Of a stretch of DNA of 13,749 bases, positions 12,793-13,749 are shown one piece after another. Below the pieces are notes generated by a model. It saw only the letters and a list, made by a program, of their open reading frames with translations, ran no database searches and had not been told where the DNA came from. Source of the DNA: Synechococcaceae bacterium WBB_10_009 (lineage in GTDB: Bacteria; Cyanobacteriota; Cyanobacteriia; PCC-6307; Cyanobiaceae); the NCBI GenBank assembly GCA_010030955.1, contig RHBP01000029.1, positions 1 to 13,749 on the forward strand, given 5' to 3'. A program made the translations under genes and the position numbers. Numbering within the stretch: position 1 is the stretch's first letter; the number at the start of each line of letters is the position of its first letter.

Positions 12793-13749
12793 GGCAAGGA
12801 GGCCTCCACCACCGAGCGCAGGCGCTCCAACTCCGCCTCACCGGTGTGCGGATTGCCCAACACCGCCTTGAGGTGGTGACGCCCCGCATACAGGGGCCGC
12901 GACAACATCAGCTGCTGCTCCAGCAGGCGCTGGCGGGTGCTGGTGGACCACCGGTCGGCGCCGCTGGCGTCAAGGCCCTCAGGGCAGAAGGCCAGCAGGT
13001 GCAGGGGGCCACCCTGGAGGCTCAGGGGCAGGGGTTCGAGCAGGTGCTGCAGCCGTTGCCGGCGGGTGATGGCCCCCTCCAGCACCGCATCGATGCCGCT
13101 GCGGCCCAGCTGGCGCAAGCCCAGCCAGAGCTTGAGAACCTCCGCAGGGCGGGTGCCCTGCAGGCCGCATTCGCCGCCGTGGGCATCGGCCCAACTGGGC
13201 TCCATGTAGGGCAGACCGGTGGCGAAACAGCGGGCCAGCAGGCCGGGATCGCGCAGCAACAGCAGCGAACTGCTCTTGGGGATGCCCAGCAGTTTCTGGG
13301 GGTTCACGGTGAGCGAGTCCGCCAGACCCAGATCGGGCACCCGCTGGCGGTGGGCTTCGCTGAGGGCAAACACCGCCCCGATGGCCCCATCCACGTGCAA
13401 CCAGATGCCCCGTGGGCGGCACAGGGCCGCCAGGGGCGCGTGGGTGCGGAGGCAAGGCGCTCCCGCGCACGGTGGTGCCGGCGGTGGCCACCACCGCCAG
13501 CACCGGTCGACCCTCGGCGTGGGCCCGCTCCAGGGCCTGCTCCAGGGCGGGGATGGAGAGGGCTCCGGCGGCGTCCACCGGCAGCGGCCATAGCGCCGAA
13601 GCGGGGAGGCCCATCACCATCAACGCCTTGCCCAGCGACACATGGGCATCGGCGCTGCAAAGCACCACGGCGGAGGCGTCCCCAGCCAGGCCAGCGCGAT
13701 GGCGGGCCACCACCAGGGCCATCAGGTTGCTGAGGCTGCCGCCGCTGGC
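12789..13749 (-). pseudogene. Group II PLP-dependent decarboxylase, frameshifted and 5'-partial
   Basis: A pyridoxal-phosphate decarboxylase of the glutamate/diaminobutyrate/aromatic-amino-acid group, encoded in two reading frames. The upstream part, from the window edge, reads ASGGSLSNLMALVVARHR and, later, AVVATAGTTVRG. The downstream part reads APLAALCRPRGIWLHVDGAI, then TVNPQKLLGI with the PLP-binding Lys, and continues to the stop at 12789. The frames switch between about 13464 and 13440; one surplus base (or two missing) there explains it. Both parts keep their key residues: the Asp of HVDGA that holds the pyridine nitrogen and the Lys of NPQK. The break is therefore either recent or a sequence error. 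The N-terminus lies outside the window. The downstream small membrane protein overlaps its stop by 4 nt. Substrate cannot be told. Confidence 0.8.

Noticed and set aside
1..13749. CRISPR array, insertion sequence, tRNA, riboswitch or toxin-antitoxin module
   Set aside because: I saw no spaced direct repeats, no transposase or paired terminal repeats, no tRNA-like fold in the few intergenic gaps, and no toxin/antitoxin pair; nearly all of the window is explained by coding genes.

Overview
The window looks like core chromosome of a very GC-rich unicellular picocyanobacterium of the Cyanobium / high-GC Synechococcus type. The evidence is a bilin reductase with the cyanobacterial PcyA catalytic residues, a DevBCA-type exporter, a SipA/DUF3148 protein, a ribosomal protein S2 start of cyanobacterial type, strong G/C third-position bias and very tight gene packing. 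I see no mobile element, tRNA, rRNA or CRISPR array. The placement is inferred from gene content, not from a database search.

Left block (1-4977, all minus strand). Read in the direction of transcription: pcyA (phycocyanobilin:ferredoxin oxidoreductase), devB, devC, devA (three-part ABC exporter), a 51-residue very basic small protein, a strong intrinsic terminator, a family 2 glycosyltransferase, a 132-bp leader, and the first 11 codons of rpsB at the left edge. pcyA/devB overlap by 1 nt, devB/devC by 4 nt, and devC/devA are 3 nt apart, so these four are probably one translationally coupled operon.

Middle block (5045-8483). A 67-bp divergent spacer separates pcyA from two overlapping M16 peptidase genes on the plus strand. 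The first has the zinc site; the second lacks it but keeps the substrate-binding Arg/Tyr, so together they look like an MPP-type heterodimer. The small gene sipA lies on the minus strand, overlapping the tail of the second M16 gene and abutting the start of bioY.

Right block (7866-12647, plus strand). bioY (biotin transport S component), lspA (signal peptidase II), a class A penicillin-binding protein with an N-terminal FHA domain, and a membrane-anchored Era-like GTPase with a DUF697-like C-terminal region form a tight, envelope-oriented cluster. On the minus strand at the right edge are a 75-residue single-span membrane protein, whose tail overlaps the GTPase gene antisense, and a group II PLP decarboxylase. 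The decarboxylase runs off the window and is broken by a frameshift near 13440-13464.

Most genes are recognisable cyanobacterial housekeeping or envelope genes. The less ordinary points are the FHA-PBP fusion, the pcyA-devBCA coupling, the sipA gene embedded antisense in a plus-strand gene series, the frameshifted decarboxylase, and two small uncharacterised proteins. I found no clear candidate for a wholly new multi-gene system.
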